Below, piece by piece: positions 1 to 34,600 of a stretch of DNA of 64,000 nucleotides. Location: positions 30,994,001 to 31,058,000 of the forward strand of contig NC_073352.2 of NCBI RefSeq assembly GCF_027580225.2, read 5' to 3'. The notes under the pieces are model-generated. The model saw only the letters and a list, made by a program, of their open reading frames with translations, was not told the DNA's origin and made no database searches. Source of the DNA: Misgurnus anguillicaudatus (Eukaryota; Chordata; Actinopteri; Cypriniformes; Cobitidae). A program made the position numbers and the translations under genes. Positions within the stretch are counted from its first letter, which is position 1, and each line of letters begins with the position of its first letter.

Positions 1-328
1 TGCTTCTTCGAGGCTGTTAAAGATAAAACCACAGAAGGCAGGAAAAAGTAAAAGCTTCTTAGCTTTACAAGAGACACTTCCTGTCTGATCTTGTGGTATT
101 TACAAAAATTAATACTTCTTTTTTTGAAACCAATCATTTGCTATGAAGCTTATTGAAAATTAACAATTTGTGTGACAAACAACACAGAAGGTGTCGTAAA
201 GAAAGATCCAAGGTCTTATTTTAATCCGCTATAGTTCAAGCCATATAAGTTTCCTGCAGTTATATATATGACAATGACTAATTTCATACATGGTAGCAAC
301 AAAAGCATTCAGGCAAAACACTGCTTAC

Positions 329-372
329 CCCGGCATGAGGTGGGAGGTAGGGGTCCTCTCCAGCCATGATTC
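329..372 (-). CDS. First coding exon of an unidentified minus-strand gene (partial)
   Basis: On the minus strand a pyrimidine-rich tract ending TTTTTTAG is followed by GAATC, then an ATG at 367. The reading frame MAGEDPYLPPHAG runs to 329, where a strong donor GTAAGC begins. The exon is 44 bases; the coding part is 39 bases, exactly 13 codons, so the intron phase is 0. A matching upstream donor at 989 supports a spliced 5'UTR. The rest of the gene would lie beyond position 1 and is not visible. Thirteen residues are too few to name the protein: they are acidic and proline-containing, with no recognisable domain. In human, STING1 is a close neighbour of UBE2D2 on 5q31, so it is one candidate, but neither the peptide nor the orientation establishes this. 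Confidence 0.55.
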
Positions 373-988
373 CTAAAAAAGAAAAGTCAAATCCATTATT
401 CACTATTGAAGTATATCTTTACCCATGATTCTGCTTAAGGTACTCAACTGGATACACACGAACACAAACCCAACGCTTGTCATCCAAAATTAGAGGCAAC
501 AACTCATTAATATAACAAATTGTGTATGTATTTACTAAACCAGTCTTCTGAAGTGATACAAAGGTGCTCAAATTACGTACTTAACATAAACATCCCATAA
601 ATTATTTAACAAACATTAACTGTCAGACTGTAACACACAATGGCTGTCTCAAAACCTAATGGGAAGTCAAACTTCACCTTATTTTAGGGCATCGTGTAAG
701 TACTGTTCATACTCTCCTATGATGCTAGTCAACATGCTATATTTTTATATATGCTACATCTCAACACAACCGATTCTGTCGGACCCAAACCTAAACAACA
801 ACAGAAAACATAAACAAGTCCATCAGTTTCTCGTACTTACCCAAATCAAACAGGTTGAAATGCTCATTTGGGGAAGAAGTAGGAAGTTCGGCACTTGATA
901 CAAACTATCACAACAACCTTTAGATGGCAACACGCGCAATTCAAAGACAACGCGCGTGGCACGATCCTCGAGTGTTGAAGTCGCTTAC

Positions 989-1150
989 CTTTCCTGAAAA
1001 TATCCAAGGTTCAGGATCAACATCAAACAGCCGTCTGGGATTCCGAGTGGGGATTTCTGTTTATCTGGCCATGTTGCGCTGAAGTGAACTCAAGTAAGCC
1101 AGATGAAAGCAGGGTTGAGGGGGTCGAGTCTGCTGGATGTGGATATGCGG
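989..1150 (-). other. Probable 5'UTR exon of the unidentified minus-strand gene
   Basis: Reading the minus strand, the sequence ...TTTCAGGAAAG is followed by GTAAGCG, a near-consensus splice donor, so the exon would end at 989. It would pair with the acceptor before the small coding exon at 372. The upstream end is not defined by sequence; about 1150 is a guess based on the start of the CpG-containing segment. No open frame is claimed. Confidence 0.35.
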
Positions 1151-1350
1151 AAGATCCGCTCAGATAATAAAAGACCGATCGATCACTCGGTTTTATTGGC
1201 CGGTCACGACAGATCACTATAAATCATGGCGAGATGAACAGCGCCGTTTGAATATAGACAACTTAACTTCCTTACTGGAAATTCCCTGTGACGTAACGTA
1301 CGTTCAACGCGTCTCGCGCTCACAATTGCTCTCGCGCGCCCACATGTGGA
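1150..1350 (-). promoter_or_regulatory. Candidate promoter with kappaB-like and CRE-like sites
   Basis: The segment upstream of the putative 5'UTR exon is richer in CpG than its surroundings, with CG steps clustered at 1290-1340. It holds the near-palindrome GGAAATTCCC at 1277-1286, matching the Rel/NF-kappaB consensus closely, and TGACGTAA at 1289-1296, matching the CRE/ATF half of known enhancers. They are two bases apart. Both matches are by eye; activity is inference. Confidence 0.35.
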
Positions 1351-1486
1351 CACTGGCAGAGCAACAAGTTCTTAAATGCTGTGTGTACATGTAAAGGTGC
1401 CAAAGAGGGCACTGAAAATAATATGCATTAATAATAATAATAAATTGTTCTCTGATATCTACATAGAATGTATGTGGCTTTATTAA

Positions 1487-2397
1487 AGGAATATTCCATT
1501 TTCTTAAAAGAAAAATCCAGATAATTTACTCACCACCATGTCATCCAAAATGTTGATGTCTTTCTTTGCTCAGTCGAGAAGAAATTATGTTTTTTGAGGA
1601 AAACATTGCAGGATTTTTCTCATTTTAATGGACTTTAATAGACACCAACAATTAACACTTAACTCAACACTTAACAGTTTTTTCAATGGAGTTTCAAAGG
1701 ACTATAAACAATCCCAAACGAGGCATAAGGGTCTTATCTAGCAAAACGATTGTCATTTTTGACAAGAAAAATAACAAATATACACTTTTAAAGCACAACT
1801 TCTCGTCTAGTTCCGGTCGTGATGCGCGAGCGTGACCCCACGCAATACGTCATGACGTCAAGAGGTCACAGAAGACGAACGCGAAACTCCGCCCCAGTGT
1901 TTACAAGTGGTTGAAAGAAGACCGTTCCTACGTTGTTGTATGCCAACTGATACTAATTAATGTCTTTGTGTCAGTTTATTGTTTACAATGGTCCGCAAAT
2001 GTGCGTTTTATATATGTAACACGTGACCTCCCTTCGTCACTAAGCATTTACGTTAGGTCACGCTGGACCGGATCTAGACGAGAGGTTGTGCTTTAGAAGT
2101 GTATATTTGTTGTTTTTGTTGTCGGGGATGACAATCGTTTTGCTGGGTGGGACCCTTGTGCCTCGTTTGGGATTGTTTATAGTCCTTTGAAACTCTGTTG
2201 AAAAAACTGTTGTGTGTTGAGTTGGGTGTTAATTGTTGGTGTCTATTAAAGTCTATTAAAATGAGAAAAATCCTGCAATGTTTTCCTCAAAAAACATAAT
2301 TTCTTCTCAACTAAACAAAGAAAGACATCAACATTTTGGATGACATGGTGGTGAGTAAATTATCTGGATTTTTCTTTTAAGAAAATGGAATATTCCT
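1487..2397. mobile_element. TTAA-flanked foldback element with arms of several hundred bases
   Basis: A 911-bp element lies between TTAA at 1483-1486 and TTAA at 2398-2401. It begins AGGAATATTCCATTTTCTTA and ends with the reverse complement. The arms match for several hundred bases, through the AAAACATTGCAGGATTTTTC segment and on to the centre near 1800-2100, with scattered differences. No transposase is seen. The TTAA target duplication fits the piggyBac or Kolobok superfamily; a search of repeat libraries would decide. A shorter relative lies at 2790-3096. Confidence 0.8.
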
Positions 2398-2789
2398 TTA
2401 AGTGCAAAAATTTCATTACGTGTATAGAGCTCGTATTCATCTATGCCTAGGTAAATACAGTTTTACATCCTACGGCACCTTTAAGCTGGGGACATATCAT
2501 GAAAATCTGACCTTTTTCATGTTTAAGTACTATAATCGGGTCCCCAGTGCTTCTATCAATCTAGAAAATGTGAAAAAGATCAACCCAGTAACTTTTGGTT
2601 AACCATTATATGCAAGCATTTGAAAAATAGAGGGTATGCAACAACGTCACTTTTCCATGTGACCACACCGGAGCTCGCCCTGTTGAGTGGCAAAACATTC
2701 AACAAAACGGCTGGTTTTCTTAGCGGCTGCTGCAACAACGGCAGTAAAACGGACTATTATCAGCTTTAATTAAATTTAGTTGGCCTTAA

Positions 2790-3096
2790 AGGACTAGTCC
2801 ATTTTCTTAAAAATAAATCCAGATAATTTATTCACCACCATGTCATCCAAAATGTTGATGTCTTTCTTTGTTCAGTCGAGAAGAAATTATGTTTTTTGAG
2901 GAAAACATTCCAGGGTTTTTCTCATTTTAATGGACTTTAATGGACCCCAACAGTTAACAGTTTCTAACGCAGTTTAAAATTGCAGTTTCAAAGGACTCTA
3001 AACAATCCTAAATGAGGCATAAGGGTCTTATCTAGCAAAACGATTTTTTTTGGCAAGAAATATATATATATATTTTTAAGAATATGGACTAATCCT
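2790..3096. mobile_element. Short relative of the 1487-2397 foldback element, TTAA-flanked
   Basis: TTAA at 2786-2789 and 3097-3100 flank a 307-bp element. It starts AGGACTAGTCCATTTTCTTA and ends in the inverted form GGACTAATCCT. Its left two thirds repeat the left arm of the element at 1487, including the CCACCATGTCATCCAAAATG block. Most of the right arm is missing, so it looks like a deletion derivative or a sister MITE subfamily. Confidence 0.75.
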
Positions 3097-3574
3097 TTAA
3101 CAGTGACCCTAACAACTTGCCAAACAACCAGTAGTCTGTGGACATTGGCATATGGCCAGACATTGCTTTCCCTGACATGTGTGTTTGTCTTGTCTAACAC
3201 TTTTAAATCATCCCACCTTTGTAGAACACAAGGCTCATCATCATGGATGTTTTTTGATGAAGGCTCACTGACAAAACTTTGCAATTACACAAAATAAGAG
3301 TATTCATTGGTGTATTTTTATAGGTTTTTTATCCCAAAATTGTACATACCTGACATATGGCTACTGCTACCGATTTACTTCTGCTTCGAGTGTTTTTTTT
3401 TTTTGTGGTCTAGAAAAAGACAGCTCCAAATTTTTGTTGAATCTGTTAGCACAGTCAATCACACAACTACTTCTCCCATTTTAGACGCGTTTTCATGCTA
3501 TGCTAATGCTGTCGCTCTGACTTTTTGCCACTCAGTGGGCGTAACCGCAGTCATTTTCGCCGAAGATGGCATCA

Positions 3575-3940
3575 CGCGCAGTGTTGGGGAAAGTTTCTTT
3601 TAAAACAATATTAAGTTACTCCCAAAAAAGTAACTAATTGCGTTACTTTTCATGGAAAGTAATGCTTACTTTTTCTTGGCTGAGGCTTGTTCTCTTTTAG
3701 GCCTTGCAGGTGTTTTTTATGACTGAAAAGTTCTGCATTAAGAAATTGCATATTTCATCACAAAAATGTTGAGCTCTGGCCTGCAATCTCAGTTTCTGAC
3801 TCAAACCGTTAGTCAGAAGTCAGACCATAACATCAAGGGTTTGAACACAGGCAACACAATACTGATAAAAATGTATACCTTGCCATGCACTTTTAGTTAC
3901 TTTGGATAAAAGCACCCGCCAAAGATGTAAATGAGGTGTG
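3575..3940. repeat. Diffuse fish repeat ending in a SINE/LINE-type tail
   Basis: From about 3579 (GTGTTGGGGAAAGT...AAAGTAACTAATTGCGTTACTTTTC) the sequence resembles a common fish interspersed repeat. At 3895-3933 it carries TTACTTTGGATAAAAGC...GTAAATG, the tail shared by many teleost short retroelements; the same tail appears inverted near 57760. Boundaries are approximate. Confidence 0.4.
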
Positions 3941-4591
3941 TGTTGTGGTGCACTACTATTTTGTTGCACTATTTGTATAGTTGTGAAGTATACGTCTATT
4001 TAATTACTTTTTATTTTATTTGATCTTATTTTGTCTGTTTTTCCTTATGGCATTGGTGTGAAAAATAAAGTAAAATTTCATTGTACAGGGAACATTACAT
4101 AATAGAGCTCAGTATAGAATTATTAAGTAATTATTAATAAGCATTACTGGCGGGCAGGTTTATGTATTTGATCACAAAGTATTATAGTAACTTTATATGA
4201 AATCAGGTGAAAACTCACAAAAGTTGTCAGGAACGAGCCCAGCCAATTACTCCCAGAAAATGTAAACAAACAAAAAATGGTAGTCAACTATTTTCTAATA
4301 TGTTTTTTTTTTATATAAACATTTGTCAAAATTGACTTTTTTGTGGGATAGAAATAAAATAATGTCCTACTGTCTTTGATTTAGCAGTCTTAAAATAAGT
4401 TATCACTACTTTACATAGAGTACAGTTAGCTCTTTCAGAGAACTAATAATAGTTCAGCAGTTGTTAATAGATCTCGCCTCTCGGTGAGAGGTGACGCATG
4501 TTAGCTATTGGGTCTAACAACTAGTGTCAAATTTCATCCCATCATTAACACTTCTTGAAAATCTTTTATAACAAACAACTTATGCCTTCTT

Positions 4592-5320
4592 CAGGGTTCC
4601 CACACCTTAGTTAACTTCAAATTCAAGGAGCTTTTTAAGGACTTTCCAGGTTCAATACCCTCAAATTCAAGGACTAAATGGGGGGACACATTTCAAGTGA
4701 GAGCAAGGTTACATTGTGTTACCTTTTAAGATACATTGTTACATTTCCCTTTCGAGGGAACTCACCCTGCGTCACTGCGGTGACACTTTGGGGACGCCTC
4801 CAGGGGTAAGTGCGTCTGAATGTGTATATCAAATTCAACCAATGGTGGGCTTAATGACAAAGACAGGGTGACACGGGAGGAAGTATATCGCTATCTGAAA
4901 TATTGCCAATGACGGCGTTACAGGGATGCAGGAAATATGGCAAGGGAGACGCAGCGTCTCGTTCCCTTCTCAGGGAACAACAGTTACATTCGTAACCCGA
5001 GATGTTTTCATGTTTCAAACACAACTATGCAAAAAACATTTTGGTATGAATTAACATTCACATACAGAAGATATAAGCATTTAAAGCGAACAGTTTAGCA
5101 CGTGTGCTTAAAAAGTCTAGAATTTTTTATGATATTATCCTACACTAAACAGGGAATAATATGGATTTTTTTCCAGAAAACTTCTTGCATAAAATAGATT
5201 CAAGCAATTTGAATGACCTGTATCTATGCATGCATATTTTCAAAAACTTCCCAGGGCCTTGAATTTTTTTCTCCCAGATTCACAAACTTTCAAGGATTTC
5301 AAGGACCTGTGGGAACCCTG
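4592..5320. mobile_element. hAT-like non-autonomous element with CAGGGTTCCCACA ends
   Basis: The left end CAGGGTTCCCACACCTTAG at 4592 and the right end CCTGTGGGAACCCTG at 5306-5320 are inverted repeats of the CAGGG...CCCTG type typical of hAT elements. Subterminal repeats of TTCAAGGA occur on both sides. The flanks CTTCTT on each side could be an eroded target duplication, but 8 clean bases are not present. A second fish repeat sits inside (about 4737-5002). No transposase frame is visible. Confidence 0.7.
4737..5002. repeat. Nested cyprinid-type repeat inside the 4592-5320 hAT element
   Basis: Between the hAT ends lies a more GC-rich block. It starts near TTACATTTCCCTTTCGAGGGAACTC and closes with CTCAGGGAACAACAGTTACATTCGTAAC, so its ends are imperfect inverted repeats. 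It looks like a separate, later insertion. Exact ends and class are uncertain. Confidence 0.45.
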
Positions 5321-5394
5321 CTTCTTTTAAGACAATTTCATGACAACATATAGACTTAAATCCTCTCTCATTAATCCTGCAGAAGGAAGGAAAC

Positions 5395-6521
5395 CTCACA
5401 CGATTGTTTATCAACTTTATTGAGCGAACAAAAATCAACAGCTAGAAGAGCTATTAGTTGATCAGTCGTCCATCAAGAGCTTTCGATCACGTATATATTC
5501 AGTGCAATGAGAGAACAGTGTGTTTAGGAGGATAGACAAACTAATAGCTCCCCGTTCTAAAAACATCAAAAACAGGAGAGAAAAAGAGTAACAAAATAAG
5601 TTTTCAGACTCTAAAAGTGGACGTGTATTTGCTTAACATCGTCTGCAGATATTCATCTTTGGCAGACCACAGACCAATTACTTTAGTACATGCAAAATAT
5701 ATATTTTCGTAACTGCTGATACAATGACGTGACTGATTTGGTAAGAAACAGTCAGTTATAAGCAAGAATATATTTCACAGACCATAGTTCTCATTGCTAT
5801 CGTAAAAGCATATAAAAACATGAAAGCCAACAGATTTCATAGGCTACGTTCACACTGCAGTCAAAATCTGATTTTTATTCTCATGTGAATTAGACCTGTT
5901 TTTTTTTGTTTTTTTGCATGACAGTGTGAACAGCAAAAACCACATGGAATCATGTCTAATGTTTTACAATGCAACCTCAGCTTCAACAGTCATATCAGAA
6001 TTCACATCACCTTATAAACCTTAACTTGTAAACAATAAGTGTATCTGACCTTATCTGATATCAGCCACATTAAAAAAACAGCCAAACAACAAAAAAATCT
6101 TATCCTTAAATCTGTATCGAGTATTAAGGCTTGCGGTGTGAACGTAGCCATAGTTTGCTGGCACCTGTAAAACTGTTGTTTTATTTATCTTAAATAGCAC
6201 CTCTAGCCAGTGGCATGAGTTACAAGCGACCAATGTTTTCTCTTAAGTTTTTAATTTTTTATTTTAATAAAAAAACATCTGAGCTCGTAGTGAAAACATG
6301 CTTTTTTGACACAAGCATTTTTGTGAACAGAAAGCTGGTGATCTTCGCAACGTCGTGGGGTCCTTTTTACAGCTCGTGAATGAATATCGAAGGGGGCAAA
6401 ATAACCAGGCAGAACTTATATGGTCTGAATATATGGCTAACCGTCAATTCGTTAAGGGTAGGTTGGGGGATTGTAGTTTGATTTTTCCAGCTATACTGCA
6501 AATTGGTCTGATATCCAGGTA
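5395..6521 (-). other. 3'UTR of the ube2d2-like gene, with poly(A) signal at 5416-5421
   Basis: Downstream of the stop codon at 6522-6524 there is no further coding signal. The first well-placed poly(A) signal on the minus strand is AATAAA at 5421-5416, in the context GCTCAATAAAGTTG, giving a transcript end near 5395-5400. An alternative AATAAA-like tract is near 6262. A 308-bp inverted-repeat element at 5842-6149 lies inside this UTR. The transcript end is inferred, not observed. Confidence 0.45.
5842..6149. mobile_element. 308-bp MITE with GGCTACGTTCACAC ends in the ube2d2-like 3'UTR
   Basis: The left end GGCTACGTTCACACTGCAG and the right end GCGGTGTGAACGTAGCC are inverted repeats. ATA at 5839-5841 and 6150-6152 forms a 3-bp target duplication, suggesting a PIF/Harbinger-type non-autonomous element. 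It carries no coding capacity. Confidence 0.7.
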
Positions 6522-29759
<23,238 letters not shown>

Positions 29760-29945
29760 TCTCTGTGTTTAATGGGCTCTTGAGGCCTAGGAAAGAGGAG
29801 ATTTATCCGGCTAGCTGCGGCTAGCAGTGTGCTCGCTAGCCAGACTAAAGATCCAACAGAAACGAGACCGAACCGGAAACGAACGAATCCGGCCGTTAAT
29901 ACGGACCAACGTACTCCCTGCTCTTTGATAGAAAATAATCCTGAC
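29760..29945 (-). promoter_or_regulatory. Promoter and 5'UTR region of the ube2d2-like gene
   Basis: The 185 bp upstream of the start codon are much richer in CpG and GC than the flanks. They contain ACCGGAAAC, an ETS-type core near 29873, and repeated GCTAGC blocks at 29811-29842. There is no TATA box at an obvious distance, as expected for a housekeeping gene. The transcription start is not defined. A (TC)n tract lies about 80 bp further upstream. Confidence 0.55.
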
Positions 29946-30020
29946 GTGAATAAAAGTTATTGAATATGTACAGACAGGTCTATATTACAACCTTGTATAG
30001 GTATGTCTGTCTCCTCCTCT

Positions 30021-30022
<2 letters not shown>

Positions 30023-30070
<48 letters not shown>
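30023..30070. repeat. (TC)n microsatellite upstream of the ube2d2-like promoter
   Basis: About 24 TC units, GA-rich on the transcribed minus strand, lie roughly 270 bp upstream of the start codon. Arg-Glu frames across it are artefacts. Confidence 0.95.
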
Positions 30071-30072
<2 letters not shown>

Positions 30073-30162
30073 CACAAAATGTCCCCTCACTCCATGTATC
30101 TCTTCTGAAGCAACATTCAGCGTTGTTTACGTAAATGTTGTGATAAATCCTGGAAGCATTGA

Positions 30163-30432
30163 CTAACAGAGAGGAAAGAGGATTATGAAACTGCCCTAAT
30201 TTATGGATATTTGTTCCAACCAATTTTAGGATGCTTTTCTTATGAAGCTGCCTTTCCCTTTCTAGAAAACAAGTCGACTCAAAGACCAATGTGTCCTTCT
30301 ATTAATAAAGTTGACAGTATTGTAAAGAAGGATTTTAAAAATCTTGAATTACATAAAAGAGGTTTGGACAAACAAACAGTGGAATTTAAAAGAGCTGTCG
30401 TGGACTTTACAAGTTTGTGCAAAACCTGATGA
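30163..30432 (+). other. Unexplained 89-codon open frame upstream of the ube2d2-like promoter
   Basis: The frame is open from 30163 to a TGA at 30430-30432. It lacks an early ATG, and the sequence CCAATTTTAG just before 30230 could be a weak acceptor. The second half has protein-like composition: CPSINKVDSIVKK then LELHKRGLDKQTVEFKRA, Lys-rich and possibly helical. I do not recognise the family. It may be a gene fragment, an exon of a plus-strand transcript or chance. Confidence 0.2.
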
Positions 30433-31004
30433 TGTCATCATAAGCATTTCTCGAGAATATTTCAGACTTTAATGAAAGCAAACCTCATCTGTTTAATTAA
30501 CCCTCAAACGCTCCTCGTTTTCTGTTTACACTACTGGCCCTTGGGGTCTATATGACCCCAAAATTGTAAGCATAATTGTAAGAAAAATATACATTTTCAA
30601 TAATACAAATAATATATCAGTTTGATTTTTGATTACTTCTCATCTATACTTTAAAGCTGTGTTTTGAGAGATTTGAAGTACTTTTGTACCTGTTTACCAC
30701 TAAATTCCTCAACTACACCATTAGCTTGCCGGAAAAATATCAATTTTCTTAATGAAAATTCACATAAATTATGATCTAAATATGATTTAAATTGTTTTTA
30801 GATATTGATATTGATATAGGTGTTAGGTGTTGAATTCACCCATCTGTTTTTATGAAGAAAAAAATACAGTTTTAGATGCCCATAGAGACCCATTCATTTT
30901 ACTGGATATGGGCAACTGCTTACATCATTTCTTTAGTGATACATTTTGTAAAATTTACGTTTATGTAAAATAGTATTTTTTTTTAGTTTTTGATGCATTT
31001 TGAA

Positions 31005-31005
<1 letters not shown>

Positions 31006-31101
<96 letters not shown>
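31006..31101. repeat. (GT)n microsatellite, about 48 units
   Basis: Uninterrupted GT dinucleotides lie inside the piggyBac-like element. The His-Thr frame on the other strand is an artefact. Confidence 0.98.
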
Positions 31102-31103
<2 letters not shown>

Positions 31104-31384
31104 TAAGTGTACATGTGAGTGCATTAGGTCACACCCCTTTATATCTTATTTTCTGCATTTGTGACTGATTTTATTTGCCAAATTCCATACAAATGCTCTC
31201 TCTGGCAGTCATACCTGTGTGTGTTTGTGTGAGCATGTGTTTTCTGCATTGCATTTGTGCACAAGTACCACGCCTTCATTTCTGTGTCAAAATTTTCAGA
31301 TTTATGCTGGATTTATTGATATGTATTTTATGACAAATGGGAAAAAAAATAAATTATTTGCATTTCCCATTCATTTCAATTGGG

Positions 31385-31662
31385 GTCATAAAACCTAAAA
31401 GTTAACTCAACTCAAACCATTTAAGTAAACCGGTTGCATTAGACCATTTAAGATTTAAAATGAGTACTATGAACTTAAACAAATTGAGTCATTTGCAGTT
31501 ATGCACTTATATTTAAGTTCACAATACTTAAATATAAGTGCATAATTGCACATGACTCAAGTTCACAGTACTCAAACTTATGTGTTTTAAAACTTAAATG
31601 GTTTAAAGCAATTGGTTTCCTTAAATGATTTGAGTTAAGTTAACTGTTAGGTTTTACAGTGG
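31385..31662. mobile_element. Foldback MITE nested in the piggyBac-like element
   Basis: The left arm AAAACCTAAAAGTTAACTCA and the right arm GTTAACTGTTAGGTTTTAC are inverted. The mirror continues through CCATTTAAG/CTTAAATGG to a central inverted pair, CACTTATATTTAAGT... and ACTTAAATATAAGTGC, near 31505-31545. There is no coding content. Confidence 0.75.
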
Positions 31663-34600
31663 GGACTGATTAATAAATGTTTTTTACATACCTTTAGAAC
31701 AACCGAATCAAGCCTAGTTTTTGGGGTGTGTGTAAAGATAGATTATTTAGCAAAAGTCCGAAAATTTTATATCTCTGAGATTAAGGGAAAATTTTTTTTT
31801 AACTAATGAAATGTTGTTTGGGGTCATATAGACCCCAAGGACCGTTTGAGGGTTAAGTAAAGTAAGTGAAAGCAGTTTAATTACTTATCTAAAAAAAACC
31901 ACATTGTTTGTACAGTCAGTGTATTGTACTTACCATGATGTCTTACCATTTAAGCATGTTATAACAGATCCAAATCTATTAAAATTAATACATTATAGAT
32001 AGAGAAACAGTTTAGTTAGCTTATATGTATATACAGTACACTGTACAGTAAGTGGTAAAATGTGTTGTTTGTGACTATTTTATTAAGATTAACAAACAGA
32101 AAATACAGGAAATATATACAAAAAATAAATAAATAAATAGATTTTCGAGACTAAATGTCTTCTTTAGGCATCGTCTGTGTTTAGTGTGCTTGGCACTAAA
32201 CACATCTTGAGTGTTTTTGAGCAGAATGAAGTAAAAGACAAATTTCTTTAAAATTAGAAATTAGGATTTAATTTCATTTAAGTGTAAGATATCATACAGT
32301 TTCCTGCTGATGCTTAAGTGGAAGGGGAGTTTAGGCTACCCTAAAAACTTTTTAATACTATTATACACATCTCCTGTATTTTCTGGAAATGTGACTGAGA
32401 AACAATTATATATGATCACTATAACGTTGCAAAAACAACAAATCTAATTTTGGCATGGTGTGGCCTAAGACTTTTATATATATATAAACAAACTACATTA
32501 GCAATGCCATCCTTGGTAAGCTTTGCCACTATTTTATAAATCAATTTAATCAATTACTTAATTTTAACACTAGATGGCGCACTCTACCGTATGACAATAA
32601 AGGACGTTGACTTTAAATGATTCCTCGTCTAAACTTTGTATCTAATGTTTTATTCTTTTAATATTTTAAAAAGCTTTCCACCCAAACCAGTTTTTACTTT
32701 TTATGTTTAGAGTGTTGTTTAGTGTGTAATTTAAAACATTTTAAACTTTCTAATTCACCATGAAATCTTGCACAAAACATTGCATTCTGACTAAAAGGCA
32801 AACGGTGAACATGTCTGTTCAGCATGGCTTTTCTTTTGATCTCATTTATCAATTTTATTAGCTTATTTTTAAACAGGTGGGTTGAAAAAAGCAGCAACAT
32901 CTCTAGTGGTGAGTAAACTCCCGGAAAGGGATAAGCTTAAGCTTATTTAAGTAATTTTTAAAAGCATACTTTATAAATAAACATTACTGGTGTGCATTTT
33001 GATACACAACAGTCGCACTTATATTTTGAGATCAGAGCAAGTTGTTTTCGATCAAGACAACACTAACATTCAAGTTAGTCTAGGACTAGGCTTATGTCTT
33101 ATGCCCCAAATAGCCTATTATTATTTAAACTAAAGTTTAGCGCAGGTGATTTAAAAAAGATTTTTTTATTTGTGATATAGCTTGAACAAAATGTTTTATT
33201 GAGTTCAATAATATTTCTCTCAGAGCTAGCTGTATGGTACAAACCATTTTTGTGTTCTACTGGTAACAAGCTAATATTAATATTAACGATATTAGCTTTA
33301 CAAAGTGTTTTTCTCTTGCTAAGAATGACTCTAATGTCTATTGTATAGCTTTACATTTCTAAAACATGGTATAATTTGCTTTAAATTATTATTTTGCTTG
33401 AAATCTGTCTTTTCTTCTACTGCTTTCAGGGAAAACTTATGAAACCATGTGAAGGGGGAATTTTATGAAGCACTGCATGCGCTCTTATGATTATGATGCT
33501 ACAATAGCTTGAATTAGCTAACTCTACAGGTAACAAGGTAACATTTTTTATTTTATTTGTTGGACTAGTCCAGTCATGCTAGAATGAAAATAAACGATGC
33601 AAAAGCTTAAAAGCATATAGTTTGTAGTAGAGTATTTTCCCATTTCTTTAGCAGCTACTATATCAATAATTAAACAGAAGAGGGCGCTCTTTACCTGGAA
33701 AATAAGTATTGCCTAAACTCTCATTAAATACAGGTATAGTCCTGATCATGTTGTAAAAACAGTAAAACCTGTTTAATTCTTGGCTACTAGATTTTCTTCT
33801 ATATATTATTATTTTTTATAAATCTATTATTTCTGTTTTCAGTCAGGGATAAACACGCCATGCTTTTATCAGTGCATACCGAGCAGATTTTAGCATTTCG
33901 AGGATTTCTGTAACACTCTTGCCTTTTTATTTATTGATGTCTTTTAAAATGTTGTTTAAAATCAGTAGTCTCATATGATCTTTACGTTCGCCTATTTAAT
34001 TTGATTTTATAAATAGCCTACTTACGTCATTTAAAAATTGAGAGAGCTTGTTTTTAAAGCAATTTGATAAATAGACTACATGTATAAAACTGTTTTACTA
34101 TTCTTGCAAAACAGTCATTAGTAGATTAGTAGATGCTTGAATGTCTTCTTTTATGATTATTTGTATGGTGGATTTTTGGGTAGAAACGTTGCCTGAAGTT
34201 TTAAAACTCATTGACCACTAGGTGGAAACAGCTGCATAATAATCGGATTTATAATCGCATTTATACGGATGACTTTATAAATGTAATTAAATTATAACAA
34301 GTGTGCTAGAAATTTAGACTAAATGAAACGAATAGAAAAAATTAGGTCTATACCACATATCAACCTAAGAGTTGTTTGGGTTTGAGAAATTACAGTTTTC
34401 ACCTATTTTATCATCACACCTGATAAAATATGCTACTTAATTTTAGTTCTCGTATGTTTGTTCCTTACACGATAATCTCAGAAATATTATAAAACTATGG
34501 TCAGGAGTAAAGGAAAGACAAAATTTGTTCTGCTACATTGGATCCATGAAAATGGCTGGAAGTGTAAAATGTTCTCATGCATCCCACCTGGGCTGCTAAA

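Larger units (their letters stand above)
30501..31852. mobile_element. 1.35-kb TTAA-flanked element with CCCTCAAACG ends (piggyBac-like)
   Basis: TTAA at 30497-30500 and 31853-31856 flank the inverted ends CCCTCAAACG and CGTTTGAGGG. A CCC start next to TTAA is typical of piggyBac. Each subterminal region carries a near-palindrome, GGGGTCTATATGACCCC at 30543-30559 and its inverse at 31820-31836. The interior holds a (GT)n tract and a nested foldback (31385-31662). No transposase is visible. Confidence 0.82.

Noticed and set aside
29957..30289. Frame with a run of Arg-Glu
   Set aside because: Crosses the (TC)n tract and has no other protein-like features.
30933..31124. His-Thr repeat frame
   Set aside because: Translation of the (GT)n microsatellite.
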